Shown: one piece after another, positions 32,094 to 46,383 of the stretch
How the letters are laid out: the number at the start of each line of letters is the position of its first letter
Numbering within the stretch: position 1 is the stretch's first letter
DNA from: Serinus canaria
Lineage: Eukaryota > Chordata > Aves > Passeriformes > Fringillidae
Assembly: GCF_022539315.1 (NCBI RefSeq)
Contig: NC_066315.1
Span: forward strand, 93,306,990-93,370,989
Direction of reading: 5' to 3'
Length of the DNA stretch: 64,000 nt
Notes under the pieces: model-generated
Databases searched by the model: none
What the model saw: only the letters and a program-made list of their open reading frames with translations
Told to the model about the DNA's origin: nothing
Made by a program: the position numbers and the translations under genes

Positions 32094-34765
32094 CCGTGTC
32101 ATTTAAGACTTGAGCTAGGTTGATACAATGTGAGAATCCAACCACAGAAAAATAACCAAAACACAAACAGAAAGTTGCTATGATAAAGCTATAAAAAAAA
32201 AAAAATACAGGAAGAAATACTGAGCTGTGGGGTGGCAGAGGGGTAGAGGGAGATGAAGAGCTTTAAGGTGCTGTGAAGCCCAGTATGGATATGCTACATT
32301 AATTCAGAGGAGTTTTCTGCAGGAAGATGACAACCGGACTAAAGAGCAGTCACCGACGTTACACCAGCAATGGCTTTGGCTCTGTGAATCCCATAGGATT
32401 GGACCCTGTGACAATTCTCTTCTTACTCTGTGGGCCTCCAGACTGGTGTGCTAAGTGAAATAAGGTGCAGCATTCTTTTAAAGATAAAAGGACTTGTTCA
32501 AATTTTACATAATCGTAGAATTATTCTTTACAGTGGATTTACATAGACATTGTCAGTGGGGAATTCTCTCAGCAGCTTCAATTACTGTATTTTTGTGTGC
32601 ATTGTCTGATAGGAGATGTGCTGGATCTCAAATACCTGCTTACCTGATTAATGTGGATTATTCATCCCATTGTAATTACCTGTGAATTTTAGGGTAGCAA
32701 ACATGTGAGAAGAATTTGTATAAAAGCCGCAGGATTGTTGAAAGGCACATATTTCCCAAGAATCCCTGTATGCAGGCTGACATATTTCATTCCTTATGGT
32801 GATACTCTCTGCGTTACAGCATTTGACTTGATGTAAATGTGATAGTGCTAAGTAACACTGACATGCAGCAGTGAAATGCACTGAAGAACCACTAGAAAAC
32901 ACCTGGCTATTGAATGGATTCAAAGAGTGAAAGCTTTTCATCATCAATTTAGCTTTCAACAAACTGCCCTCAGATGTCTGTTGTCTTGTTATTTTTTTCT
33001 CCTAATTAAAACCATACCATTTTATCTGGTCATGCTTGTGAAGCAGGTATCCTGAATTCCCCAGGAGAACAAATGTGTGGTAACAAACACAGCCTTAGCG
33101 TGAGACTCCATTTTGACAACTAGGTCAGGCTGGCAACCGATTCTACACAGCCCGTGAATAGGTTTTAAGGTAGTTGAGCTGATTGGGTGGGAATTTGTTT
33201 ATTTGGGATAGATGCTCCTAAAGGACTCAGGGCTCATGTCTGCAGGCAGGGCAGGCAGATCTGAACTCCTCTGCTCACACCAAAGGCCAGATGCAAATGT
33301 GCTTTGTTGTTTTGGAATTCATGCAGGTACCTCCCTCTGTTTCTGTGCATGACAAGCATTTTCTTGAAATGCCCAGCCTTCGTTTTTATGGACTAGACTA
33401 GTCAGGCTTCCAGAGGAAGCAGCCCTGTGTTAGCATTACCTCCTTGCACACTACCTGACTTGTCCACAGACACAAGGCTTTCTGAAAACAATTGTTTGCC
33501 TTGTATTTTTATTAGCCAAAATAATTCTGCAGTTAGGATTGCTACTAAAAATAGAGAAGATGACACAGACATGACTGCATTGTGGATGGAGCTCACGAAG
33601 CCAGACTGATATTAGCTAAATTCGGCTGATGAGGCCGGAAATATTCTCCTGAATGATATTTACTGACCTTGCAAATTTTCACCAATGTCATTCCACAGCT
33701 TCAGGTCAAAACTGACTGAAGTGAGAGTAAAGAGGAGCCTCAATCATCTGAGCTACATTTAAAGTTAAACAGGGTTGCTGATAAGAGCTTTATGATCTTG
33801 AGCTCATTATAGCCTGTGCAAGCAGAATCATATTGATACATCAAATTGAGCATTAACATGAAAAAACCTGTGAGCTGCCTTTTCATTGCTCTGGGAACAT
33901 GTACAGCCTAGGCCAAGCACAGAAAGCAAACACAAAGAGTTTAAGGAGGTATCTGCTTGCATGACATCTCCATCCACTTAGAGGTTCTCCGGCCACCTTT
34001 TTTTTTTCTACCACATAATAGACGTGGTGTCCATCATCTGCCTCTGAAAGCCTTTTTTATGATCAGTGACCATAATCCAGGGTCACCGCTTCCTGACAGT
34101 GATGTATTGTATCTCTGCAGTTAACAACAAAATCTCATATAACCCTTGAAGGACTCAAAGGATTTCCTCTCCTCCTTTGGGCATTGCTTCCATTTACTGT
34201 TAAAGCAATGGTGGGGATAGGCTTAGATCTACACTGATAGCAGCACATCCCCAGACCTGTTTATCATGTCATCATCAGGTCAGTGCTTTACCTATTTATT
34301 CGGTGGCAAATAGGATGCTTGTGCTGCTACCACAGGAAATCTCAGCCTTTTACATATGCATGTGTGAACTGAGTCTGGAGGCTACAAAGTTAGAAAGCTG
34401 TAATAGTTCCCAGAGTTCCCGTGCACTGATCCAGGAACCGGTCTCAACTTTGAGCCAATAGACTCTACTTCTGTTGTCCCCAAAGGGGACAAGCCAACGT
34501 CTGCCTCTTTGAGAAATCCAGCTCAACTTGTTCTTGAAACACAGTGCCAGACATGCTGACATGCATTGAGTGAAGTGTTATAATTGAATGGTTTGGACAA
34601 TTTGAGACTTGAGATGTGATGAATACTTCAGCAGAAATCCTCCTGATACTTTCCCTTCATCTACAAAGAGAGTGGGTGGTTTGATATCTGCATCACTAGA
34701 TACCCACCAAACCTTACTGGGAATAATTAACACCTGATCCAAAGACATAGCAGTTATTTCTTTCA

Positions 34766-34779
34766 AAAAAAAAAAAAAA
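34766..34779 (+). repeat. Poly-A run
   Basis: About 14 A in a row. The upstream sequence is not a recognisable retroposon. Confidence 0.65.
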
Positions 34780-34857
34780 GCATACAGAAATGAAGAGATG
34801 CCATTTTATTATTAACCTGCCGTGCTGTACAGAAAAAATGTCATCAGATTAAGGACT

Positions 34858-34940
34858 AGACCCTGCTCTCATTTATGCACATGAAACTTCACTAAATCCA
34901 ACAGGAATCACGCACACATGTACGGGCAGGATTTTGTCCA
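34858..34940. repeat. Possible decayed palindromic MITE-like repeat
   Basis: 'AGACCCTGCTCTCATTTATG' at the left and 'TACGGGCAGGATTTTGTCCA' at the right resemble the two outer ends of an old palindromic sauropsid repeat. The centre is degraded. Identification rests on remembered general patterns and is weak. Confidence 0.3.
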
Positions 34941-36035
34941 TAATCACTGATAGCACCTTTCCTCACAGTTCACATGCAATGTGGTATAAATCTGTCTAAA
35001 GCTTTCTGAGGTTTACAAAAGTGGCAACATGTTGAATTTGGAGGATGGTAAACAAAAATACAGGTGTTTTGAAAAACACATTAAAGGAGAGCTTTTTCAG
35101 TATGACTTCACCTAGATTAATTCAGATGTTAATAAGGCCTTCCTGAAAGTCTCATCTGTCAATTTGTGTTTAACTGTACTATTGATAGATCTGAAAAGGT
35201 TGCCTACAGCAAAATTTGCACAGTACTTCTCATTATAAAGCTTCAGCTTTACTGCTTAGAATTTTGCCCTGGTTTTAACTATGCTGGAATGAGCTGTATC
35301 GACAGCCTTTCTAGGGGAGGATTTTGTCTCTCTAATATGTCACCTTTTTCTCACTGGTTTCTGAGAACATGTTAAAGGAAAAAAAAATACAGTTTACTAA
35401 ATTAGAAATAAATTTACAATTGCTTTATGGAGAGCTAGATATTTGACCTTGGACAAGGGATATGGAATCTGACAGAGAAGCTGATTTTAGACAGAGATGG
35501 AGCTTTTGTAACCAGTCACTGGAAAAATCTGCCTTAATTCTGCTGAGTTGTGAGCCCTGAAAAATGTTAGGTTCATCAATACAAAGGATTTCTGAAACTG
35601 TTCAAAGAGGGCTTTCCAGATGCTGATTTGAAACTTTGGACACTAAAACTACAACAAATTTCCACAGTTATAAGTTGCCCCTACCAAGCCACCACCCAAA
35701 CATTGTTACATAACCCTTGCCAGTATCCATGGCACCTGTATAAAGCTGGGCAGGTACTGCATTTCCTTGGCCTTCACTGCCTTACCTTGCCTGCAGCACC
35801 ACATGCTGCCCCACACTGCTGCCTTTTTTGGCAAAAAAAAAATCACAAGTACTGTTTCTAAAGGGATCCAGGGGGAAGCTGGGGCGAGCTGGGCCTTGAG
35901 AAGCTGTCTTGAGTTTCTAGCCATGCTTGTGAATTTGTGTCATTTATACCTAAGCAGCCTCACCGGCAGCTGCGAACACAACTTCTCTGCAAGGTAGCCC
36001 TCAGGAGTTGTAGTTATCCCCAGGGGTTGTGTAGG

Positions 36036-36097
36036 ATTATTGTTGCTGTTGCTATTATTGCTATTGTAGTTGTCATTATTAGCATTGTTGTTGTCAT
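36036..36097. repeat. Degenerate (TTG/ATT)n trinucleotide repeat
   Basis: Roughly 60 bases of imperfect TTG, CTG and ATT triplets form a decayed trinucleotide microsatellite. Confidence 0.7.
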
Positions 36098-39000
36098 TAA
36101 ACAATTGATGTAATTGAAAAATTATTATTTTGTGTGAGTAGAAAATTCTTAAAAAGCAGTACTTTCTCTATTCCTATGCAACAGGGCAAGTTTAACTTGC
36201 ACTGCCCGATTACTTAGGTCTGGAGGTCCATTCCTCCTTCCCTCAGGGGAGAAGAGGAGGATTGATTTACAGCTGCAAAGCAAGCAGCAGTGAATTCAGA
36301 GCTGGAGATACTCCCATGTCCTTCACCCAGAAGCCCCTGCCAGCCAGAGTAGTCCCCTGCTGTGGGAGACATGGGGATCTGCCTCCTCCCTCAGCTGCCA
36401 AAAGGATATCCCACAGGTGTCAGGATGGAAAAAAATCACAGATGCTTTCAGACACATGTGCCCTTCTTCAGGTCGTGAAGAAAGAGCTTGTGTGCCAAAA
36501 ACTTGTTTATTTTTAAAATGAGACTCGCTGGTCTATTTATTCATATGAAGTGGGACAGTGTCAAGGGGACAGCATGGGAGCACACATACCCAAGTGGAGG
36601 TTGGATCTGGGGCATTGCTCTCAGTCAGAGGAGGGAATTCATCTTGGATCTGCTGGTCCTTAGATTTTTCATATAGCTTTCAATTTTCAAGACATTAAAA
36701 AAAAAAAATCAACCAAATTAGTTTTTCAGTTTAGATTAGATTTGGCCTTTCATATCTGAAATAAAGCCTGTAGGTGTGGGTCAAGTCAGTGAATGAATAC
36801 AATGAATTTTTTCCTATTTTAATTTTAAGGGAAAACTCTTACATACTATTCAGTCTGAAGTGAGTTTAATTTTTAACTTTCTGGCTTCATTTCTGAACCC
36901 CAAAATCTCTCACTGTAGTCTTGTTTCAATGTCCTACATCAATACTGCTTGATGGAAAGTAACAAAGAGTTGGGAGGATAATTTAGGCAACAGCCATTCT
37001 ACCCAGAATACTTTCTTTTAATTGCAGCAAGATGAGAGTATTGGTTTTCCTCTAGCTGGTAAGAATTATATATGAAAAGAACACAGCACTGCAGGTCAAA
37101 TCTCCCTCTTGTCCTGCAAGCTGCAATGTGTCATGTCTGTGGAGTTGCACCCACCTACAGAAGGTCTGAATTTGGTCAGCCTATTTTTTTGTGATGATGT
37201 TTCCCTTTAGTAGCTCACTTCATGGTCATTTAACAGGAATCTAGCACACATGCAGGAGAGGTGTCACAACATCAGTTACCTGAGATTATTGTAAATGATG
37301 TGCCAGCACCTGAAGGAGATGTTAGGATGTATGTCAGATCATAATAATAGATACAGTGTTGTACCAGGCAGCACAAAGCCAGATGTATTTATAATTCCTG
37401 CAGCTGCAGCCCTGCTATTAGTTAAGTCTAAGAATGGAGCCACTGATAGATTTGTCAGAGATGAGTTGTCTTCCTAACAGAAAGAAAGTGATGAAAGAAA
37501 ATAGATGGTGACTCCAGTTATTGGCAATAGAGAATCTTTACCTGTACATCTTCAATTCAGAGATGGACAAATGCATGTCCCTGGCATTTATTCCTCCCCA
37601 AACAGCCCCGTGCCATCTGTGACAGAACCTCATGTGGTCTCACCCCAGTTCCCTGTGAGAGGGAACAGATACCTCTATCAGAAATGGTGCAGTTACGGAC
37701 AGTTTCCCCAAGAAGTGAGAAGATGTGTAGGCAGTGAGACTGACCTGTGACTTAGGGTTGTAGATCTGGGGTAGAACATGCTGGCCAGGCTGGGAAGGCT
37801 CTCATTGTGTCTGTCTCTGCTGAAACTTTCTGGAGATGGATAAAATATTTAGTCTCTTCACATTACACTCAGAGCTGGTCAGATATCCATGACCTAAATT
37901 CAGCAGTGAACTAAGGTCCTAGAAACCCTGCAGCCGTCTGAGCATCACCCTCTAATGAAACAACTGTACTGCTGCCAGCTCTAAACATAGAGCTTTCTGA
38001 AGCATATTTCATTATTTTTACCCCATAATTTAGTAATTTCAATAACTGAATTAGTTTTCCACCTTTGAAACAAAAAGAATGGTACACATCTACAAGTTTG
38101 TGAGGTAACCATTAGGGATCAGCTTCTTCGAGTCAGGCTCCAAGGATGAGAGCTGATTACTCAGACTTCATCATGAATATTCAGAGATGGAAATCAGAAT
38201 GCAAACAGTGGATTGAGGTGATCAGGTGCTTCAGAAAAGCAAGCTGAGGAGGGAGAAAAACGAAACACATTTTCTTCTGCTTCTTATGATTGATAATGAT
38301 GATGAAGAAAAATGGCACCAAAGTGTGCTAGGTCACTTTGATGCTCACAACCAAACTAGTCCAGGGATGAATGCAGGAGACCTTTTGTGCTAAGCTGGGG
38401 TGTTTGAACACAGAAGTTATCTTGCAATAGAAAGTTTTCTGGGAGTCTTCAAGAAAAGGAATACATAAAGACTTCATATGACCTCCACGCCTTTACAGAC
38501 ACTTCAAAATAGATGTGCTTTTGAATATAACATAATTTGATGCACTTACCTTGACCTATTGATAACAAAAATTTCTATAATTAGGAAACAAAAAACCTAC
38601 AACAAACCATGTTGGAAATAACATTTAGAGGGAATAAAATTTGTATGTTTAGATTGAAATCCTAGTGTAATACTAGAACCTGTTGATAACATCATAAGAG
38701 CACATGTGAAAGAAATCAGTGTGTGTTTTTGGTTAAAAGGTCTTAGAAAAGTGAAAAATACTCCAGCTGTGTAAGTCTAGAAAAAACTGGGCATTTTTAA
38801 GCCTGCCTTTTTGTGATTCTTAATGTCTATGTGCATAATTCCAAATCAAACATATTCACATTATTAACTTTTATAAGTTTATTAGTCTCAGTGCTAATGA
38901 AACCATTCATCCTTTGCAAATGCACATGGCTCCCTAATGAAACTTCAATAGATGGATCAGCAGTTAAGTGAGTACATTCAAATGTTTATGCCAAATTCTG

Positions 39001-40756
39001 TTTGCTGCAGTGAACAGGGAGACTGAATGTCTTCCAAACAGATTCTATACAAACCAACCAGCAGATGTAAGGATGCCACCTATATAATAAAGCTTCCCTT
39101 CATCTACAAAGGAAACAACATATTATACAGGATACTGATATTTAAGATATGCTTGGGGTTTCTTTTTTGGCTTGCTCTGATGTCAGTCAGAGTAATTCCA
39201 CTTGAAACAACAAAAATAAAATCTTATTAAATATATGGTAAAATGAGAGGATAAATCAAACAAAAAATCATAAATATACTAGGAAAACACTTTTGAACCA
39301 GAACTCAGTATTATTTAAGTGATGGAGATTTATGTGCTTATTAGCTGGGTTTTGGAATCCAAAGCTTATACTGCTAATAATAATTTTTATACTGTTTTCA
39401 CTGTTTCATCTTTTTCTTTGTTGACCTGCAGTTCAGTTTTCTCAGTCTGTCTATGTTTGAATGTTATAATGGGAAGTAACTGATACTCCATACTACAGAA
39501 TTTCTTTTCCTTGAAGACTTGGTGGTTTTTTCAACTCTCAGTTTAGAAATCTATAGCAAAAGGGCAGTTCTGAATTTGGGAGTTTCAGCATTACTATTTT
39601 AAGTGCCAAAGCAAATATTTGTGTCTTGACATTGCAATATTTTTGAGTTTTTTCATCAGCATGAAATTTTTTTAAATGTGCTTAATTTGGGACTTCAGGA
39701 TTCGTTTTCAAGAATTCAGAGAAAATCAGTTTTTATTATTGGGCCAAGCACGACAGAAAAATGCATTTGCTTCTGGACTGTACATATTATCTTTTTTTCA
39801 TTATTTTCTACACTGAGGTATAAATACTGTGCCTGTAGCCAAATATGTATGTGCACAAAACAAACAGAAAGAATTCTTAAACCAATAAAGTATTTACTTT
39901 TTTTAAGACATTTTAATCCTATTAACGGTAAATTATATTACCTATTGTGAAAGCAGACATGAAAGAAATATCTGAAGCATGCAGTTAATTATGATACCAA
40001 GTGAAACATAATATTTATGCTCTCCTTGTGTAGCTGGAACAATTTTTCTTTCACTAACTGTGAGTCATCCTCTGATTGAAGTCTTGAAACTGATGATGAG
40101 AGAGTTGGCTGGCATATCTGCCATAGAGGTTTCCTTCTACAGATAATTAATACCAAAAAAAGTCTGGGTTTTATTCTTTTATATTTCTAGTTGTCTATTT
40201 TTTAAACAAAATCTCCTCCTCCTGCTCCTTCGACATATCTCTCTGTTTAGAGGTTATATGCTTAAGAATAATAAAAGACATCAAAGTCTCTGATAAAGCT
40301 GGGGAATGAGGATTTCACTGAATAGGGCCTGAACCACAGTTTCATATCAAGGCTGCATTTCTATGTCAGAACATCAGAAATATTTGAATCAGAATTTTGA
40401 AATGGTCCATTTTAATGAATGAGCTCAGGACAGAGTTCATTTAATTACCTCAGTTTGGAATCTCCCCTTTTCTCCAGGAGGATGAAAGTGTTCAGAGAGC
40501 CAATTCCTGTTAAAATACCCTTCTATTTTAAGAGGCTGTCTTCCCCACATTGTCTTGCTCAGCTTTTGCATTTGTTCATTTTAGGTGCTTGCAGTGGCTG
40601 TTTAATTAGCAAACTAATGCAATTGTGTTTGATTCTTATTGCCTTGACTCTGTATTCCAAGCCAGCAGTAAAGTTGTATATTGCAGAGAATCTTCTGTAC
40701 AACATCCTGCTTTATTTATTTTTCCTTTCTTTTTTCCTTTTAAATTAGATTTTTCG

Positions 40757-40790
40757 ATTTTATTTTCCTTTTTCCATTTTATTTTCCTTT
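40757..40790 (+). repeat. T-rich tandem duplication, period 19
   Basis: ATTTTATTTTCCTTT occurs at 40757-40771 and again at 40776-40790, within a longer T/C-rich stretch from about 40706 to 40795. Confidence 0.85.
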
Positions 40791-43700
40791 ATATTAAGTA
40801 ATTTGGCTGCTGTTTTTTCACTCCTTCTCCTTCCCAAAGGATGCTCTCCTTTTACCACTTGCTTCTGAAAAGATTTGCTTTGAAAATTTGTTCATATGCA
40901 CAGATCTAAAAAGTTACAAGAAATAAGCCAGAAAGGTGTTCTGTGAGGAGTGCAGCTGTTCTTCTCCCCCAGGAAAACTAATTCATCAGCTCTTTGAAAC
41001 AGACTGTCTTAATTGTTTAGGAACTACGAGCTATGGATTTTCTTTGTTAAAGTAAGTGCCCTGCACAGAAAAATCTTCTAGTGTTACAAGTAGGAGGCAA
41101 CCCCTTGGCACCCATGATTTCAGTTAAGTTTTTTTTTTTCATTCCAGCCTTAATAATTTTATGGGTTTCAGGTGGTTAAGATCATATTTTCAGGTTTAGA
41201 GAAAACCATCTCTTCTCTTCCCTTTGTAGTAAGATTTTATAAAATTCCTTTACACTGTGACAGATCCACTTATAAACTAGAGTTTTGTCTGTTTAATCAT
41301 TTTGAAAAATCAGTTTCTATGGTCCTCACTTCAGTTCAGAGGAGCTTTCCTTTCTGTATTGATGGTACCCACCCCAACACTGCTGACAAACAATAATCTA
41401 GAGATTTGTTTCAGTCACATGAAGCCCATGGAAGGATGGAGATGGGTACAGTCTTTCCATTGTCTTTGGACTGACTGGGCTGCAGCACCAAATGCAACCC
41501 ACATCAGAGGCTGGCCCCAGCACTTCTTCATTCCTTGGCATTTAAACAGCCAGACAGCTATTATCTGACTACATCTTATATGTGGTTACACACCTAATCA
41601 CCCAATCCCCACGGAGAAAAGAGCCAGTTGCTAAAATGTTATAAATTTCAAGATACTGTAAGAAAATCTGAATGTCTAATATCTCCAACACAGTTCCAAT
41701 TTTCCTAATGCATGACTCCACTCACCTTACCTAAATATTCACTGATAATTTTCCTCCATCATTCGCAACTCTGTAAGCTTTTAGGGACAGTTGTCATAAA
41801 TCAGCATTTCATTGTTTCTGTCTATGACCTCCTTACAATAAAAAAGATGTTATCAGTTAAAAAGAAAGAAATGCAGTGTGGTCTGAAGGGCACCATTGTA
41901 GAGAATACTATCAAACTACAATATAAGGCCCATGCAAATTGACTGCTGTTATCTATTCCATAGATGGCAAAAAGCTAGCAGTAGTAAATGTACAGCTGCA
42001 TAAAAAGGCAGTGATAATACAGGAAATAAAAGCCTCTCTAATCCCTAGTAGCAATTTGCACTAAACAATAGGAATAAATTCCCTGTTAAAATTTTGTTCT
42101 AGAAATTTCTCTTCCTGCTACAGTGAGTTCTGGTATCCCAGTTCATTTTGCTAGCAGACATGACAAGAAAGTGTCAGCAGGTACATACAGGTAACTAAAT
42201 GCATATGGCGCATATGAAGGACACTGGTATCTTCCAAAACCCATCCAACTTTTACAGATTTCATTATTTCCTTTGAATAAGATTTGTTAAATCAGCTTTT
42301 ATCTAAATAACACCTTCAAGAAGTCATTTTTTAATACATCTTAAATTCTCATTTAATAGATCTCCTTGCAAAGTATGAAGGAATTCAGTCAATGTTTAGC
42401 TATAGTGAATAGCATGACTTGAGTGATTAAACTGATACCTCGTGACCTTACAAACACTGGCAGAGGAATGAAATTCTAGTCAGAGGTCTTCTCTGAAAAT
42501 GGACATTTTGCAAATAGGAGTCAAAATAGTCTCCTTTCTTTATTGTCTCATAGCAGCCTTCAACATAGCTGTGGTTATCATATTCTGCTAAGCCTGTGCT
42601 CCATTTCTGCTGTAGTGAATCCCACTCAGTGGCCAGGCAGCTTGCATCCCAGGCAGTCCAAGATTCACCTGAAGAAGGGCACTTTTGCCAAAGCCTGTGT
42701 AAAAGGATGGCACGAAAGCAAAGCCAGAAGCAGAGACAGACTGGCCCACACAGCCTGACCTGTCTCCTCCTGAACATCTATTGAAACTGATTGATTTAAT
42801 GCCTTGCATCTGCCAAACTGTCATTCAAGCCAGAGGGGATTTGAGTGAAGACAGGGGAAGCATGGTAAAAATGAGTTTGTGCATTAGTTCACTGAGTAAG
42901 CTTTTAACTCCTAGGTACAGCAAAATTGGCTTGTTGGGAAACCTGGGTCTGCACTAGAACAGCTTCACTAAATGGGGAACAAAAAGGGAAGGGGGAAAGT
43001 GCTATTTGAGGAGTTAGTAGATTTCTTCCCTTGATTTGTGCCTGAAAGAAAAAAAATATCCCAGCTGTCTGCTGCATTGTGTGAACATATACATGCATTT
43101 AAATTACTTATATCATTACTTACAGATGTAATTGTGAAATATGTTCTTTTGCATTCAAAATTAGGGGCAGAACAGATGGTGAAAATTCAGTTTAAGGCAA
43201 TATGTCCATTAAAATAACCCATACTGTTTATGTATTATAACAATAGCAGTCTTCAGCATGGCTGAGATTTCTGGCAGTGCTAGATTATGATAGAAATACA
43301 AATAGGCCGTAGGACAAAATTCAGTATGACTCAAAATTCATCCTGAAAAAAATTGCTGATTTCTCTTTGGTGATCATCAACAGATTAACTCAGTTCTGCT
43401 TCCTCCTGCCTTTGCATTATTGACCTCTTTGTGGCAAAAAGTGAATGATAAACTTTCTGGAGTTCATGGCATGAGAAAACCTTCTCCATATTCGATTCAC
43501 AGAGACTCTCAAAAGTTTGCAAATTCCTGTGCTGGGATAATTTAGGTTTAAAAGAGTGCATGTATTATAAGCTTATTTTAATGTAAAAAATATACAGATA
43601 TGTACCGATATATATATTCTTGCTATAGACAGGAGCCACATTAGGAGTAAACAAATCTCAGCTTTTGCCTCTGGAGTGTAAGTTTCACACCCTCCTGAAC

Positions 43701-43898
43701 ATGAAGAAAAGCTCGCAAATGTGAGCCAGGTGCTCCCCAAAGGCTTAAAAAGCAGCAAGCTGTTAAGCCTACCACAATGTTTAAAAAAAATTGTTGCATA
43801 GCTTGAAGCTCTGCTCAGTTTTTGCTAATAACACTGAGTATTACCACCACTTTTCAGTCTTGAACAATAATTTTTCTAAAGCCAGTCCACTGACTATT

Positions 43899-43930
43899 AA
43901 AAAAAGAAAAAAAAAAAAAATAAAAAGAAA
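43899..43930 (+). repeat. A-rich tract
   Basis: About 30 bases of A with scattered G and T. It has no recognised retroposon upstream. Confidence 0.75.
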
Positions 43931-44243
43931 GGTGGATTGTATTTCGGACTGATTCACCTACAAGTAAAGCACCAACAAAATATTCCATGTCCTTCATTTG
44001 CTTGGCATCCAGCACAATAAAAATAGAATAACATTATAACAGCCATGAATCTTATGTCTTGCCATAAAATCTGGCACACTCTACATCACTTTGGATAAGT
44101 TATTTCCATTCTACTTTGTTCACTTGAACATGGTAAAGTAGTTAACAAGAACATTTATCCTTTTCCCGTATTCCATCAGTCCTGACATTTCAAGCTATAA
44201 TTCCCCCTGCATTGAATATACATGTTTTCTGTTCATTCAAGCA

Positions 44244-44258
44244 AAAAAAAAAAAAAAA
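44244..44258 (+). repeat. Poly-A run
   Basis: About 15 consecutive A. Simple repeat. Confidence 0.7.
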
Positions 44259-45869
44259 TTATGCTTAACTTTCAAAGAAATTATGATGGTTTGTGAGAAG
44301 TTTAAAGAAAGACAAGATTTGTCTTTGGCATTTGTACAGCACTGTGCACAACAAGAATCATACCTCAAACACATTGTATTAAGCAAGGATTAGAATGGTA
44401 TGTCTTCACGTCTCATACACGAAAAGGAGAATTTACTCCAAGCAAGACAGATGTAGGAACTCTTAAGCAATAAGCTCAGTATCATACCTACTGGAATTTG
44501 ATGAAATGCATTTATCTGTGGGGCACTGCGCCTTTAAATCCTACTCATAAATACGCAACTCTTTTCAGAGTGTTTCTCCCACAGGCTGCTAGAACAGCTG
44601 AGAGTTAGAAGATTATAAGAGAAGACTGAAAGTACTTATTTTTTTTATTCCTTTAAACATTCAAGACATTTTTAAGAGTCTAAGTTCATCATCAGTAGTG
44701 TTAATATGCAGGCAAAAATCAGCATAACCATGAAAGTAACAAAGTTTCAAACCAGTATCCAAATGCATGCATGAGAGTGTGGGAGGAATGACCAAGTTTG
44801 AAGGCAACACTGTATGAAAGGACAGCAGTGCTTCATAAGGTACTTGTATCACATTTATGTTTAATTACACAATATACATCTTCCACTGCATCATTTTTAG
44901 GGGCTGAGAAGTAGCTTTTTCTAGGTGTTGACTCAAAGCTTGACTTCCTCACTTGATGTTTACTAAGTTTTGTCTTTCTCTAAAAGTACCTGGGATAGGT
45001 TTGAATCCTAGTATTATCTGGCTATAGTACAAACAGTCGATGTACCATCATCTTGTCTCTCTTTTCCTCTTTTCTAGTAGGACATAGCAGTTTTTGTGCA
45101 TTTGGGCCCTCTGCACAAAATGTCTTGAGCTGTTATCAAAGTAGGGGTAGGATAATTTATAACTTCTGGATTTGCTGTCTATGATAGCACCAGATTTAAC
45201 CACTTTCATGGTATTTTCAGCCCAAATGCTTTATTTCCAAGGTCTCACAGACTTTTTAGTGAAGTTGATCTAAAGGGTTGATGGAAGACTATTTTAGCAC
45301 AGGTCCCAGGTTTCCCTCTCCTTCAAAAGCACTAAAGGCTCCTGCTTTATGATCTATGCTTTTCAGGTTGTGTGTACATTTTCGTAACCTTCTAGATCCA
45401 GATGACATCTGGAGGAAAGTATTTGACTTGTCTGAATTCTCTAGTTCTCCTAATTACTTTTTAAGAAACAGGATTATTAATCATCTACCTAAAACAGCCA
45501 GCAACCCTTCCAAAATAGATTTAATTACTAAGAGGTCCAAACAGAGCAGAGCACTCTCCACCTTTTAAGTTGGACAAGTGAAATCAAATGTTTTATAGCA
45601 GCAGCAGAATCCTCCATTGATCTTAGAACAGCTGTTAATAAAGCTAGGATCAGGAGCAGAGCCATTAATTCAAACAAGAGTTAAGATGGTGTAAATGGGA
45701 AATGCCACTAGTAGCAATGAAATGGTCACCATTTGTCTTAAAAATACCAGTTTTTTGGATACAAAGGTGTCCAACACCCTCTTTTTAATTTTTTTAAAAT
45801 GTGATGTTGTTTATGTTAAAATACATCACTGAAAAATAGAAAAAGAAAAGCCACTGGAGAACTTGTGCA

Positions 45870-46315
45870 AGCTGTGGATACACTCGCTTATTAGGCGACT
45901 CCTGATAATCCAAAGAGTGTGCGCCTCCATATGCTACTGTTATACTGCAGTTAACTTTCAGTAACACTTTTTGTTGAATGGGAATAGCAACCTTTAATTA
46001 GGATTTGGGGCTTGGTTCTGAAATTGCCGTACACCTGCTTATTCAAAACAGATGCTTTATCTGCAGTGCAGTTTTGCTCATAATATGTTATGACGGCAAT
46101 AGCAGGTTGCTAACAAAATACAAAGGAAAGGCAATATCTACTCGCTGTGTTCTCTTCTATGAGGTTAATAAAGTTGACTGATTAGGAATATCAGTTTGCT
46201 TTTACCAACACCTGACTATGTTATCGTGCCACATTATAATCTATGGGAGTGTATCATTCAATGCTCTGATACTGAGAATCTAATTCAGTTTTAGTCAGAA
46301 AACAATTATAAAATG
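45870..46315. promoter_or_regulatory. Candidate conserved noncoding block
   Basis: About 450 bases lack simple repeats and transposon sequence. They are rich in homeodomain-like TAAT/ATTA cores and hold several CpG in otherwise CpG-depleted DNA (for example CACTCGCTTATTAGGCGACT at about 45882-45901). This texture is common in deeply conserved developmental enhancers. It is inference: conservation cannot be measured from one sequence. It is the best enhancer candidate I could pick in the right half. Confidence 0.25.
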
Positions 46316-46383
46316 ACTTGGCCTTTATGTTGCACTTCATTTTTGTAGTGTTTCATGCATCATCAGCTTTTCACGTATTACAC

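Larger units (their letters stand above)
32094..45868. other. Intergenic or intronic sequence, no gene seen
   Basis: AT-rich unique sequence with only simple repeats (34766 poly-A, 36036 TTG/ATT-rich, 40757 T-rich, 43899 A-rich, 44244 poly-A) and one weak MITE-like remnant at 34858. All open frames are 109 codons or shorter, without domains. A possible MIR-like scrap near 44090 is too weak to call. Confidence 0.5.

Noticed and set aside
32510..32530. 'AATCGTAGAATTATTC', recalling the CR1 terminal repeat on the minus strand
   Set aside because: The adjoining bases do not match the CR1 3' region, so the short similarity is a coincidence.
33623..33641. CTGATGAG followed by GGCCGGAAA, like a hammerhead ribozyme core
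   Set aside because: No stem II hairpin can form between the two core pieces, and no matching stem I or III with a cleavage site was found. The core pieces are short enough to occur by chance.
44090..44140. 'CACTTTGGATAAGTTATTTCC', recalling a MIR segment
   Set aside because: Too short and diverged, and no second MIR block lies nearby.
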